DNA from: Coffea arabica
Taxonomy: Eukaryota; Streptophyta; Magnoliopsida; Gentianales; Rubiaceae
Direction of reading: 5' to 3'
Assembly: GCF_036785885.1 (NCBI RefSeq)
Contig: NC_092323.1
Location: 1,652,501-1,716,500 of the forward strand
DNA length: 64,000 bases
Made by a program: the position numbers and the translations under genes. Position 1 is the first letter of the stretch. Each line of letters opens with the position of its first letter. Shown here piece after piece: positions 1 through 12,394 of the stretch. The notes below the pieces were generated by a model. That model saw only the letters and a program-made list of their open reading frames with translations. It was not told where the DNA came from and did no database searches.

Positions 1-1267
1 CCAGGATTTGCGCCCTTGGCCGGGTTAGGGGTGTGTACCCTTTTTCAGGGAGCGACGGTTGAGCGGGGGCCCTGTCCTTGGAGAGGCGATCGAAGACGTT
101 CTTCCTGACTTGGCCGTCCTTAGTTTCAGGGGGGTTTGCTCGTCCTTTCCTGTCCCCGAACTCCCGATCTGATTCCCGTTTCAGGCGGCCGGCCTCCTCT
201 GCGTTAGCAACAGCGTGAGCCCGGTTCAGGAGCTCTCCCAGATTCTTAGGGGGCTGCTCGACGAGCTTGTAGTAGAGCTCCTCTACCCTTAGCCCGTTCA
301 TGAAGGCAGCCATGACCACCTTCTCATCTTTGTCCCTGATCTGCAGGCTTTCCGTGTTGAAGCGCGTCATGAAATTCTTCAGGGACTCATCCGGCTTCTA
401 CTTGACGGCCATCAAGTGAGCCGCGTTTTTCGAGTAAGTCTTCGAGGAGACGAACTGGGCAGTGAACTGCCTGGCCAGCTCGGTGAAATTCCGGATAGAC
501 CCCGGCGCTAGGCCCTAGAACCAGAGCCGGGCCTTACCCTTCAGGAACATGGGGAAGGTCTTGCAACGGAGTGCATCCGCAGCGGTCTGCAGACGCATGT
601 GCGTCATGAAGACCGAGAGGTGGTCTTCCGGGTCCGTCGAACCATCGTACAGCTCGATGTTCGGAATTTTGAACCTCCGAGGTAGCGGGTAGTCCTCTAC
701 CTCTCGGGTGAAGGGCAAGGCTGCGTAGTTATCCTCATACTGTTGTGGCCACAGGATCTGCTCGAGTTCGTCCCGGACGGGTTGCCGCTGAGGAGGATCC
801 CGCGGTCGGCTCTGAATGGACCGGGCGGGGGATCGCTCCGGTCCGTTCCCCGCGAACTTCCACGAAGAGGGGTTCCTCAAGCGGCCCCCGGCGGATCGGT
901 CACGAGAATACCTCTTGCTGTCCCCTACCACCGAGGCTCGCGGCCTGGGAGGAGTCCGCGGTCGCTTCCTCCTGGGGGGCTGGTCCCGTGACTCGTCCTC
1001 TGAGGGGATGGGGAGCGATTCCTTCTCCTTTCCCTTCGCCTTAGAGGTCTGCGCACCGCCGGCCTCACCCCCCTCCTTCGCTTGCCGGATTATGTCTTCC
1101 AGCATGGGGAGGTTTTCGGTTACAAATTGGTATATCTGCTGTTTCCGTTCCCCCGAAAGGGTCGAGCCCCTGGCGTCCCGGGCCGCCTCGGTCTCCAGCC
1201 GCCGGGATCCCTCGCCGCCCCCGGGATCAGTGTTGTCCATGGTTCGCTTGGAACGCGTTCTCGCCAT
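1..1267 (-). pseudogene. gag region of the Gypsy element (partial, broken)
   Basis: The most likely gag start is the ATG at 1267 (MARTRSKRTMDN), about 30 bases inside the primer-binding site. An acidic and basic low-complexity N-terminal part is followed by the conserved gag core, with similarity continuing to the left window edge. The reading is degraded and incomplete, so this is treated as a fossil. No protease, reverse transcriptase or integrase is visible because the element is cut off. Confidence 0.75.
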
Positions 1268-1293
1268 CAACTCAAATACTCGTACCTTCGGGT

Positions 1294-1310
1294 TCCCACA
1301 GACGGCGCCA
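1294..1310 (-). other. Primer-binding site, tRNA-Asp type
   Basis: The minus strand reads TGGCGCCGTCTGTGGGA immediately after the LTR. TGGCGCCGT is the start of the primer-binding site complementary to the tRNA-Asp 3' end that many plant Ty3/Gypsy elements use. Confidence 0.6.
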
Positions 1311-1312
1311 AC

Positions 1313-1789
1313 TGAAGAAGCACGAAACTTCCCCGGACCGAGCTGGCTTGATGAGCTCGGGGTGTTGATGGGAGAGCTGGTTCCAAGCCTGCTAAACGAA
1401 CGAGGGTGAGCTAACGAAGGGGGCCCCGAGGTGGTCCCCGAGGGCACTCCGACGGTCAAGTTAGTTCTCCGGGGAGTAGGGGGAGTACTAGCAGTAAAGC
1501 AGACGGGGGTCAATTGCCAATAGTGAGCGTACCTTGTACAGTAAGTATGTGTTACCATTTATACCTGCTGAAGAGTCCGACCTCCGTACGTTTCGGGACT
1601 TGCCGTGGATAGCCCCCAGCCCCGCGCTGCGGGGGATTCTTCCCGCCCTCTGCGGGGTAGCTCTCGGGCCCCCGGGGGAGCCCTAGCCATCGTGCGGTCT
1701 GGGCTGTTCCCCTATGGGCCCGGGGTGCAAGCCCAACTCGGGTCGACCCTGGGCTGCCACGTGCACGGTCCCAGAATGGGGCCTCTGCA
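1313..1789 (-). repeat. Probable 5' LTR of the Gypsy element
   Basis: On the minus strand this segment would start TGCAGAGGCC and end GCTTCTTCA, so it has the usual TG...CA ends, and it sits directly before the primer-binding site. The length of about 477 bp is an estimate. The outer end was set by the TG and by the abrupt drop in GC content. The partner LTR and the other target-site duplication are outside the window. Confidence 0.55.
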
Positions 1790-2716
1790 CCGACTTTTTA
1801 AGTTATTGTGGGAATTAGATTTATTTTCAAAAACATGCTTATTTTTGTAAGACAATGTACTGGAACAAGTTAGAAATCAATAATGAATGGTGGATAGAAC
1901 TTTTAGACTAATAAACTCCGAGAAAAATAATCTATAGACTGATGCACGCATCATCGCTCCATCACATATTTTTTATTATTGTCTTACAATTCAACCCTAC
2001 GCCTCCATATTTTCCTTTGATATCGTCCCAAGCTGTCCAGCGCATATATATCCTACTTTCAATCAATCGGATTATTTTTATGGATGGAAATATTGGACGG
2101 TACGCCGCCCATTGTGACCTTTTTCTTTTCTTTGTGTGTGTGTGTGTGCGTGTGCAAATAATAGACTGCCAGAACAAAGAGAGCGGAAATGCAAATCTTG
2201 ACTTGAAGAGTTCTGTTTTGGAGGCTGGGAATGCCATATGATCCCAAAACATGCGGAAAAGACAGGAAATAGGAAGAAAACCAAAGAGTCCAGAGAGGGA
2301 GAGAGAGTCGTCTGATGACCGTTGTTCGCCTGTGGGCTGGGAGTTGGATGGAGCCTGGAGGGAGTGGGTGGCATATAAATAATACACTAGTTAGTTGTGG
2401 TAGTACAGTAAAATGAGATGATCCTGATAAGACACTTGTTGTGTTGTGGTAGGCTCCCATTCCTATTGGTAATAAAGACACTAGTGGTGTTGTGTTGTGT
2501 TGTGTTGTGTTGTAGCAATATAAGGGCAGTCAAACTAACGACACAGAGGCGCAATCAAAACAAAATGATTGGTCCCTGCTCCTACTTTAACAGCCTATCT
2601 TGTTTGTCCTAAATCCACATTTAAATTGTACTCATTACTTAATTAATTAGGAGGCCTAGCCCGGTGGAGACGGGATCTCGAGTCTCTACTACTGCTGTCA
2701 CCGGTGTCTAGGATCC
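1790..2716. other. Intergenic DNA and 5' flank of the PES gene, with microsatellites
   Basis: AT-rich DNA with no convincing gene. It holds a (GT)n run at about 2133-2153 and a TGTTG pentamer repeat at about 2486-2513. The last part should contain the promoter and leader of the gene starting at 2717, but no clear TATA box stands out. Confidence 0.6.
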
Positions 2717-5700
2717 ATGGCGCTCATGGGAAGTGGGGTGGTTGCAGTTGCACCAGCTTCCTGCTTTTGGCCCTGTACAGATGATATCTACGGTCACCAC
2801 AAAATGTCCTCCAGTTACCCAAGAACAAGAATATGTGGCAGAAGAAGATTATTACCGCGATACTCCAACGGTTCTAAAGCGGGTGCTTCATCGCTGAATT
2901 GCAGGCAACCGATTGTCTCAGCTGAACCACCACCACCACCAGGACAAAGTTCGGTACTCCTCCCCCCCGACAGCGACATCGACAGCGACAGCAACAGCAA
3001 CAGCAGCAGGCGGCAGCCCCATCTCTCTACTACTACTACTACTACTACCAAGCAAGAAGCAGCAGCGGCAGCAGGAGGGGTTGTGATGAGTCCTGGTTTA
3101 ATAGACTACTTTCAAGTATCGGAGGATTTGGTCCTCCGATCCGAGGCTGACGGTGGGCCTCCGCGCTGGTTTTGTCTCTTGGACTGCCACTGCTCCTCCT
3201 CTCACTCTGCCTCTTCTTCCAAAAACCACAATCCTCTCTTGCTTTACTTACCAGGTCAGCGGTCACTGCCTACTACTACTAGTAGCCATCCAGTGTGCAC
3301 CATTAGCCATGTTTACTAATGAGTAATGCTGGTCAAAACGTTTTGGTTTGTGCCTAGGACATCCATCCAAAACGTTTTGAGCAACTAATACCAGAAGAGA
3401 TTTCTTTTATACTTTAACCCACAAAAAGTACAGCACTTTTGCCCACAAATAAATAGTTTTTTTTTTTTTTTTAAAAATAAATAGTTCCTCTTTTGGCTGT
3501 CTGTCAAAAATAAGTAACAGAACTTGCGCGAATTTGTAGGCAATCATTTTAGCATGAAAATTAGTTGTAATTTCTCCGCCCTCAAAAGTATTAAAACAAT
3601 GGTGTAATATTGGCGATGAATCTTCAGCTGGCAACCTAGTCTTCAATTTTTGATTTATTTATTGAAAGAAAGATAACCTATCAACAGAGTCTTTGTTGGT
3701 GGAGAAAAAAAGAAGACAAAGTGGTACTTTTATATTTGTCGAGTTTCAGAAAATACATGAAGAAGGTTAGTAATGCAGGGGTGGACGGTGTTGGATCCGG
3801 ACTTCTGTTGCAATGCAAAAAACTAGGCGAGTAAGTCCTTTTTTGCCATCTTATCAAAGCTATTAAGCAGTTTTGATGCGTACTACTACCATATTAGCTG
3901 CTAGTACTTTTTATCTTAGTGATTAAAATATGGAGAAGGACAGTGTAGCTGATGCTTTTTCTGTTTTCGTTCCTCAATGTGAAAGGATTTTTAACGTATG
4001 GTGCTTGCACATCCCCCTCTCGGATCGTTCATCCTTTTCAGGTCCTTTCTTCTCTCTCTCAAGTCTCAACATTTACGAGTCTATCACAGTAAGTGAAAAG
4101 TCGGGGAAAAATGGTAACACAAGAGCTTGGGGTTTAGTTCTTTATAATTTTGGTTTTGGTAGTAAGAGAAGTAAGCAACTGCTAGTAGTGCTACGTTTTC
4201 TTAGACAGTCTAGTGTTATTATCTCCAATTTTGTCACCGCTATGTACCGTTGCATTTCTAGACCTGGTGAAGCTGGTTGAGGAAACGGTCAGGTCAGAGA
4301 ACTCCCGCAGACCCCACACACCTGTATATCTTGTTGGAGAATCTTTTGGGGGATGCCTTGCCCTGGCTATTGCTTCCCGAAATCCCGACATTGATCTCGT
4401 CTTAGTTTTGGCCAACCCAGGTTTTGGAACTATATTTTTCTTCTCTTGCCTTAAAACATCCTGTTTCTTTTTCTTGTATTGCTTGTACAATTCATGGCAT
4501 AATAACTTGAATTTCTGCTCCACTTTGGTGCCTGGCAGCTACGTGTTTCAGTAAATCCCAGCTGCTCCCTCTGCTACCTTTCTCACATCTCATGCCCAAG
4601 GAGATGAATCCGAGCTTGCTTTATATGCTATGTCTATCATCAGGTAGGTGCTCTTGCCTCTTTTTGATCACTCAGCATTCATTCCAATTACCAAGTTGTC
4701 ATTTCATTATGTGCTACGTTTTGATGACTTACTTCGCTTTGCACTCATCTCTACTATTACCGATAGATTGACACATATCCCTTTAAAGACAAGCAACAAA
4801 GTGACATGCTCTGTCGTATTATCCAATAAGACTACTTTGCCGTACTTAGGTATCCCTTCAAGAATGGCCATGGGTGCTCTGCAGAAAAGCCTCCCCCTCG
4901 AACAAACAGTTGGAGAGTTGTCTCAGGCTGCCAGAGCGGTATCATCCTATATTTCTGTGAGTCACATCTTTTCTATCCATGGACTTCTAAGCATTTATTT
5001 AACTGGTTCTCTTGTCAAGAATGCTAGAGAATAATCTACTGTTTTCTCCTAGACAGATGATTTTTTTTCTTTTCTTTTTTCTTTTTCCTCATGTTGTTCT
5101 TTAATCAATAATGCCACCATGGGCATCTTGAAGTTTCCTCTCTGTAGTTATCTAGCTTTTGACAAACCAGAACGTGGTTTTCTTTTTTGCCAACCATGCA
5201 ATAGACTAGATAGTAACAAGTCAGAGACGGCTAATATAGTTTCTTACTTCTGTTGGTGTTATTCATCATGATGCTGCCGGAATTTTATTTTATACTACAT
5301 CAACTTCATTTAATAATGAGGGTCCCAGGTTCTGGCTGATCTTTTAGGTGTAGAAACCCTCAATTGGAAACTGAAGATGCTCAAATCAGCTGAAGCATTT
5401 TCAAATTCACGTCTTCATGCTATCAAAGCTCGGACTCTAATCCTTTCCAGGTCTCCCTCTCAGCCTTTTAGGCTTTCACATCTAATTTCACTTACTAAAA
5501 GTAATTTATATGAAGTTTCCTTTCTGTTTCCAACGATTCCATTAATAACCTTTTATTTTCATAGAATTACCATCGTGGTGAGTCTATTGCTCAATTACAA
5601 AATTCAAGAATGCACAGAGTTGCTGGTTTTCTGCAAATTGCTAAACTATTGCTTACCTTTCAACTCTGTTGATGGGGTTGGATTATATATCAATGTAGTG

Positions 5701-8700
5701 GAAGAGATTCAATGTTACCAAGTGAAGAAGAAGGAGAAAGGCTTCGTCGCTTGTTGCCAGATTGTCAAATCCGAACATTTAGCGACAGAGGTCATGTTCC
5801 TTTCTTGGTATGATACACTCTTGACTTAGTGATCTTCCTTAACCCTCGAAAGAAAGAAGACAAACAACAAATCTTCTAACACCCCTCCTCTGTCTCTATC
5901 TTTGCTTAACAATTGATCTTTTTGGGCGCTAATTTGAATGGTATATACAGGAAGATGGTTTCGATCTGGTGACAATCATTAAGTGTGCAAGCTTTTATCA
6001 ACGTGGAAGATGCGTTGATTATGTTTTGGATTACTTGCCGCCCAAACCTCCTGAATTCGAACAAATATATGAACCACACAGGTATGATGGGTACTGAGGG
6101 AGCAACCTGAAAATCTTGATATCTTCTTTTATAATTTCAGTATAGTCAATTATAAGGGTTCTAAAGAAGCCTGTCCTTAAGAAATTCTTTATTATGCGAA
6201 GTTTCATGACACTGTTTCGACCGATCATGGGGAACAAGCTTTTTTTTTTGGATGCTTCTTTTTAAATTACCGACATTTCAGTTCCACGAAAAGGATATTT
6301 GAATCAGGAATCTGTAGTATGTTCTACATTTTTTGTCATGCCATTACTATGGTAGGTTTTTCTCTGTCTTCTGGATGACCAAGTGACAGTTTAACAGAGG
6401 TGTTTGCGTGAAGATAGTCGTCAATTGTCAATACACCGATATGATACTTCTTTTTGGAAATAGATAATACAGTGTAAGATAATATTTTCTGAAATGTTGA
6501 ATCCGTTTAGATAGTTTATACTCCAAGGTTTCTCTGCTCCAGATGGACCGAGGTGGCATGCAATCCGGTGATGCTTTCGACATTGGAGAATGGAAAGATT
6601 GTTCAGGGCCTTAAAGGGATTCCTTGTCAGGGACCAGTTTTATATGTTGGTTATCACATGATGCTAGGTTTTGAGTTGATCCCTCTAGTAGCACGCTTTT
6701 GGATGGAAAGAAACATTGTTTTGAGAGGCATTGCACATCCAATGGCATTTAAAAGGTTGAAAGATGGAAAACTACCTGATTTGTCAACATACGATGCATT
6801 TCGATTTATGGGTGCAGTTCCAGCATCAGCAACTACTTTTTATAAGCTTTTTTCTACAAAATCCCATGTCCTATTGTATCCAGGGGGCATGAGGGAGGCT
6901 CTTCATCGAAAGGTAATAGATAATTCCATTAAGATCCCCTTGGGTTATTAACCGTAATGACTACATTATGCCAGGTATTGTATATTTGACTGGTCCTGAA
7001 TTGTGGTGTTGTGCTTTGTCACAGCGTAGCTTAAATAATCTTCTGACTCTCCTTCTTTTCACCAGCTTTTGGTAGAGAACTTGCCCTTTCTCGAAAGAGA
7101 GTAATCTGTTGGTTGTTTTCCTTTGAGAAGGATAAACGAATAAAACCAAGTAATTTCCGTAGCATAGAACTGAAATTCCGCATTTTTCTACTTGTGTATT
7201 TCTTTTTCAGGGTGAGGAGCACAAATTAATTTGGCCCGAACAGTCTGAGTTTGTCAGAATGGCAGCTAGATTTGGTGCAAAAATAATTCCTTTCGGAGCA
7301 GTTGGAGAAGATGATTTTGGCCAAGTTCGTCTGATAGTTTCCACTTCTTATCCTATCACTTAGTTGGTAGAATACAATTGCTGCATTAATTTTTTGTTTA
7401 CTCCAGAAAAATTCAGCTTTTTTTTTTGTTCAGTATTACTCGGACCATGTTCATGACATTCCAACACTCAAAGAGTCTTGGTGTCAATTCACAGAGCTTT
7501 TCCATTGGAGTCTTTATTAAGCCTAGAATTTTATGTGGAATTTCTTATCAAGAGCTTTGCTCTATATATTTGCTTTTGAAGAAGATTAAGTGGACGTAAT
7601 TTGAGTCTCATTTCACTTTTCAACTCCTGTTTATTGACAATGCTACGTAGAACTTCCACTTCTATGCAAGAGAACCTCATATCACTACTAGCTGTTTTGA
7701 TACCTTCAACTTTCTATCACTGGATGGGCCCTAATATAGCGTGTCTTTTTCTGTTCCTTCTCAGCTGCTTTTTGATTACGACGACCTCATGAAGATCCCA
7801 TATTTTGAGGCATTTACACGGGAGCTAACTGATGAAGCAGTGAATTTAAGGTGTCATAATTTGCTACATTATGCCTTGACCCTGAGATTTTCCTTTTTCT
7901 CTTGGGGAACGAAAGAAAATCCTTTCAGAACTTTTGCTAAAGAAACTTGCTGTACATCTGTGCTTGTTGTATTGTTGATACATGGTCATGTTGTTCATTT
8001 CATCTGGCTTGTGAAATTGAGAGACTAAGTAAAAGAGTCATTTCATGATCTGGCTTTGTGACAAAAGAAGTGATCGTTATAGCATCATTCAAGTGCCCTT
8101 GAGTAGCTAAATGACGGTGGCTGAATCACTTTACTATTCTAGTCAACCCAATGTGCAACTACCAGTTACCTGTGTTCTATTATCAGTTTCTTTCCTGATC
8201 CTAACCTTGTGATTCGTCATTGTTTTTTTGTCTTGAAGTTGCTTGCCTTTTTGTTTGATATGGTTTCTCTATTATGCAAATCTAGGAGTGAACGTGAAGG
8301 AGAGATTGCTAACCAAGATATACATCTCCCTGTCATTCTACCCAAGGTTCCTGGGAGGTTATATTTCCTCTTTGGGAAGCCAATTGAAACAGAAGGTGAA
8401 GTACCCTCTTTTATTTATTTACAGTTCTCTCTTCTGGGCCGGGGCTGCAGAGATATATTTAGAGGGAACAACACAGTTACAGACGCTTTGTGCAAGCATT
8501 TGACATGCCGAACAATGTAGAAAAAAGTAGTGTTACTGGACTGGACTTAATTCAGAGAGAGTGCCCATTAACATTGGCAGAATTACACCAATATGAATAT
8601 GAATTCACCTTAAAGTTTAGAGAGGTGTAAGGTAGTCGGATCAGTCATGGTTGCTGATAAAGATCCGTCTTAGCTGTTGAAACCTAGCTATTTTGTTCTT

Positions 8701-8963
8701 TTTAAATGTTTGTTTAAATTAGAGCGTGTTTTGAAGGTGCCAAAGAGTGTGTTTGTTGTTGTTTAATTGCAGGCAGGAAGCAGGATTTGAAAAGAAGAGA
8801 CGAAGCCCAGCAAGTATATATTCAGGTAAAATCTGAGGTCGAGAGTTGCATTGCATACTTGAAGGAGAAAAGAGAGAACGATCCGTATCGGAATGTATTG
8901 GCTCGATTGACTTATCAGGCTGTGAATGGCTTCGATGCTGAGGTTCCTACTTTTGAGCTTTGA
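2717..8963 (+). CDS. PES: Phytyl ester synthase / esterase-lipase-acyltransferase, chloroplastic (PES1/PES2-like)
   Basis: Fourteen exons: 2717-3254, 3779-3830, 3986-4041, 4262-4420, 4539-4643, 4850-4956, 5329-5450, 5699-5807, 5951-6081, 6543-6912, 7211-7324, 7765-7850, 8286-8395, 8773-8963. All junctions are GT-AG and keep frame, giving 749 residues. A Ser/Pro-rich N terminus resembling a plastid transit peptide precedes an alpha/beta-hydrolase domain with the nucleophile elbow GESFGG (Ser about 243) and a likely acid/His pair in GRDSMLPS and DRGHVPFL. The C-terminal half is the diacylglycerol acyltransferase-like domain (YHMMLGFEL, LLYPGGMREAL, FPFGAVGEDD equivalents). Arabidopsis PES1/PES2 move fatty acids onto phytol and diacylglycerol in plastids during senescence; that role is inferred by family. 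Which paralogue this is cannot be decided by eye. The ATG at 2717 is the first in the exon-1 frame. Confidence 0.93.
3320..3390. repeat. Imperfect inverted repeat with two CAAAACGTTTTG palindromes
   Basis: Within intron 1 of the PES gene, the 12-base palindrome CAAAACGTTTTG occurs at 3334-3345 and 3368-3379, and the bases around each copy are partly complementary, so the region can fold into a hairpin. A third copy of the palindrome lies at 10909-10920. It may be a MITE remnant. Confidence 0.5.
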
Positions 8964-9999
8964 TGAAAAGTTTTTGGGGCAAAGTCCAAGCCAAGCGACT
9001 AGGGCAAAAGGGAATATTCCGCAGTCAATTTATTATGGTAATATCAGGCACAGTTACTACATGTACCGTAGACCTATCAATCCAATCATCCATCTGAGTC
9101 GGCTTTTAATTAGTTTATAAGGTTCGGCTCAGCTCATGTATGTAGTTAGTTAGTAACACTTTTAGACTTTGAATTATGAGTTTCGAATTGAGAAATGTGA
9201 AACTCACACTCGAACTCCCAAAACATTACGACTTTGAGTCTAATTCGGATTTAGTCCAACTCACTTATTACTCCTTAATCATTTTAATTATTAATGAGTA
9301 TAACTATTAAGTTGTAAAGTCAATTTAACATCCACAACATTTAAAAAGTATACAAATCAAGAATTTTTCAACAATAGTTATATCTAATTGATTCAAAATG
9401 CATGAAAAATAGTAATAAAACATGATCAGCAGTTAATATATTCTCAAATGAGTTGAAATTTCTCCGTAGCCTTCTCAATTTGTTCCTACTAATTAGTTTA
9501 TCCACTTCATTTGTTGGCAGTGAATGACCCGAGAGGAATAAGAAAGCTGCCATTTTATTGTGAACTAGCATAAGTCCAACTAATCTTTAGCAATGGAGGA
9601 ATAAGAAAATCCAGAATTCCACAATCTTTCGTAAGAGGTCAAACCCTGTATGCTCATCCAAGCGTCGGACAACTTCAAACTGAGAAGTCTATTAGATTCT
9701 GATCCTAAAGTTTTTAACTCTAGATTCACAAGCTACACACATGCCCTATCATCTGAAGGGAAATTGGCACCATATCTTGAACTATTATAATTTTTAACCA
9801 AAAACGACAACCAATCGAACTACAATCTATTATATTTGATTCTATCATTTTAAATAGAGACCACAGAACAAAGAATGAATTAAGCGCTTGCAAGGGGAAG
9901 GTGTGCCTAAATTATCCATATGCAAAATTGAATTCCTTTGCTCTTATAGAAATTTCGCTAGATTTTGATATATTTTGACATTTAGACACAGTATTAGTA

Positions 10000-10033
<34 letters not shown>

Positions 10034-10060
10034 AATTAACGGATTGGACCTTAATCGAGA
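8964..10060. other. Intergenic DNA, PES 3' flank
   Basis: The 3' untranslated region of PES should lie at the left end. The rest is AT-rich without coding signal. Degenerate stretches rich in TCGAGT/GAGTT words resemble the tandem array that follows. A (TA)n run at about 10001-10025 passes into (AC)n just before the array. Confidence 0.5.
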
Positions 10061-10832
10061 TGAGTCTAGCAAGATTCAAATTTGGCTCATATTGAATTCG
10101 AGTCTAAATTTTAGTTCCCACCTCTGCCCAATTCAATGAAAGGTTAAATTGATCGGACCTTTTTAAACCGAACGAGTTGAGTTCAAGTTGGTCTAGCTCT
10201 GTTAATAGTCCTAATGTACCGTGGTATCCCTTTCCTCGCGCTAATTCAACGAGTTGAGTCTAGCAAGATTCAAATTTGGCTCATATTGAATTCGAGTCTA
10301 AATTTTAGTTCCCACCTCTGCCCAATTCAATGAAAGGTTAGATTGATCGGACCTTTTTAGACCGAATGAGTTGAGTTCAAGTTGATCTAGCTCTATTAAT
10401 AGTCCTAATGTACCGTGGTATCCCTTTTCTCATGCTAATTCAACGAGTTGAGTCTAACAAGATTCAAATTTGGCTCATATTTAATTCGAGTCTAAATTTT
10501 AGTTCCCACCTCTGCCCAATTCAATCAAAGGTTAAATTGATCGGACCTTTTTAAACCGAACGAGTTGAGTTCAAGTTGGTCTAGCTCTATTAATAGTCCT
10601 AATGTACCGTGGTATCCCTTGTCTCATGCTAATTCAACGAGTTGAGTCTAGCAAGATTCAAATTTGGCTCATATTGAATTCGAGTCTAAATTTTAGTTCC
10701 CACCTCTGCCCAATTCAATGAAAGGTTAGATTGATCGGACCATTTTGGACCGAACGAGTTGAGTTCAAGTTGGTCTAGCTCTATTAATAGTCCTAATGTA
10801 CCGTGGTATCCCTTTCCTCGCGCTAATTCAAC
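10061..10832. repeat. Tandem array, four copies of a 194-bp unit
   Basis: The word TGAGTCTA recurs at 10061, 10255, 10449 and 10643, exactly 194 bases apart, and the sequence between is nearly identical from copy to copy. The fourth copy ends about four bases short. Only scattered substitutions separate the copies and no internal length change was seen. Copies 1 and 4 share CCTCGCGCT near their ends, while copies 2 and 3 have TCATGCT there. No open reading frame crosses the units. Confidence 0.93.
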
Positions 10833-12088
10833 TACGTACGTACTACTTGTAAACAAAACAAATGGTAGTACTACTAAAACATTAATCAAGATTGTTGGTT
10901 GCACGGGGCAAAACGTTTTGAGTTTCTTTTTTTTTTTTTTTCTGGTGTCTGCTCCGGGAGTGTAAATGTTTAGTTTGTAATGGGTTGAGACGTACGGAAT
11001 ACATATTGTACACGTTGAAACCCATAGCAAAAATGCAGCAGCTGCGCAATAACACAAATTAGGTGGGCTTAGTGCGGTGAATCAGTCAGGACTGGAGTTC
11101 GTTCATGGAGCATGCAGATGTGAAAGATGGAATGTGCACGTAAATCACGACTTGTGGATTAATGGATGATGTTAGAGTGGATAATTGTGTCAAACACGAG
11201 GATGAGGAGTTGAATTCATGGATGGGGTGGCAGATGGAGATGGATTATATAATATACTAATACGGAATCACGTAAACTAGCACACACTCATTCAATCTTA
11301 GCACCCTCCCAAATGTTTCGGATATTATCATTCACATTTCGTCAAATTTCATCTGGTCATGCTTTACTTTTAAAAATAATAGTGACTTTACGTTTCTTAT
11401 AAAATTAGATCAGTAAAATTTGATTCCAAAGTAAGTTTTCGACCACTTTTTACCTGAATTGATCATGTGACTCACACATAGTTTTTTTTTTTTTGTTCAA
11501 CAGTAAAAATGTTAGATCTCATTTATAGTTAAAAAAAAAATTGATTCGACGCATATTCATTTTTATCCCAAAAAAAAGTGGGATTTGATTCAAACTATAT
11601 ACATTTTTTTCAAAAAAACAACAAAAAGAAGAGATTGGATTCAATCCATATTTATTTTTTGTCATTAAAGAAGTGGGATTTGACCTTTTCATACGTAAAA
11701 AAAAAATTTGCATATATATATAATCTTTGAGATATGCACAATTAACCAGAGGGGGTGGGGGGGGGGGGAACTTACTTGCATCAATCAATCAATAGCATCA
11801 GCTAACTGGTAATGTAGATACCACAAACAAAGGAGTTGAAATTAGTTAGTAGTCCGTAGATAAAAGAGTTTAGGTGAATAGGGAATAATACAGTAGCAGT
11901 ACCATGTACTACTGCATGCATGATCAAACGTCAGGATATTCTGCTACCTACGTACTAGCTAAGCTACCTAGCCTCTGCTAACCGCGGATAGATGCAAAGT
12001 TGGTGAGTACATAGTAGTCGTAATTTGTACGTACGTGTTGCAAAGCATCTTCCATCATCAGTCTTGAATACTGCAGCCCCATCCTTTT
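10833..12088. other. Intergenic, low-complexity DNA
   Basis: AT-rich sequence with no gene seen. It contains a T run (about 10926-10942), a G run near 11757-11768, and a block at about 11525-11700 where GGGATTTGA- and GATTCAA-type words recur between A/T runs, suggesting a degraded short tandem repeat. Confidence 0.45.
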
Positions 12089-12394
12089 TTTTTTTTTACG
12101 AAAGTTAGATACATAAATCTAATCTCAGAAGAAACCTCAAAAGCCGGCAATTTTTGAGGTCCTCCCAGGGACTTATAAACCCAACCCCAAACCCCCCAAG
12201 AACCGATGTGGGATGGCAATCCCACAAGGGCAAGCCAGTAGGCCCGCTGCTACTAAGAAGTGACGACCCCCCACGAAACCCAGTATAACTACCCTTGCAG
12301 GAATTTGCCTCTTGACCTATTCCTAAGAAATGGCTTTTTTTTGACGAAAGTTAGATACATAAATCTAATCCCAGAAGAAATCTCAAAAGCCGGC
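12089..12394 (-). mobile_element. SINE-like retroposon tails, nested or duplicated
   Basis: A 51-base segment at 12098-12148 recurs at 12344-12394 with about two mismatches. Each copy is preceded by a T run, so on the minus strand each ends in a poly(A) tail. This fits two 3' ends of one poly(A) retroposon family, one inserted beside or into the other, with the sequence 12149-12343 belonging mainly to the second. No A or B box was securely placed, so the SINE class is a guess. A miniature terminal-repeat retroelement is an alternative. Confidence 0.4.

Larger units (their letters stand above)
1..1789 (-). mobile_element. Ty3/Gypsy-type LTR retrotransposon, 5' portion (partial fossil)
   Basis: Reading leftward on the minus strand, the order is a probable 5' LTR, a primer-binding site and a gag region that runs off the left edge of the window. 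The gag translation shows the retrotransposon gag signature of plant Ty3/Gypsy elements (IPNIELYDGSTDPEDHL around 620-680). The stretch is visibly more GC-rich than the AT-rich DNA to its right, which starts near 1790. Visible coding sequence looks broken in about one or two places. Age cannot be estimated because the second LTR lies outside the window. Confidence 0.85.

Noticed and set aside
743-1409. Plus-strand open frames over the retrotransposon gag region
   Set aside because: They are antisense shadows of GC-rich gag sequence with no recognisable domain.
1962-2481. Minus-strand open frames of 98-141 residues
   Set aside because: Low-complexity translations of microsatellite-bearing intergenic DNA (His-Thr and Ser/Leu runs), with no family resemblance.
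10686-11057. Minus-strand 123-residue frame at the end of the tandem array
   Set aside because: It overlaps the last 194-bp unit and T runs; other units lack the frame, so it is not conserved coding sequence.
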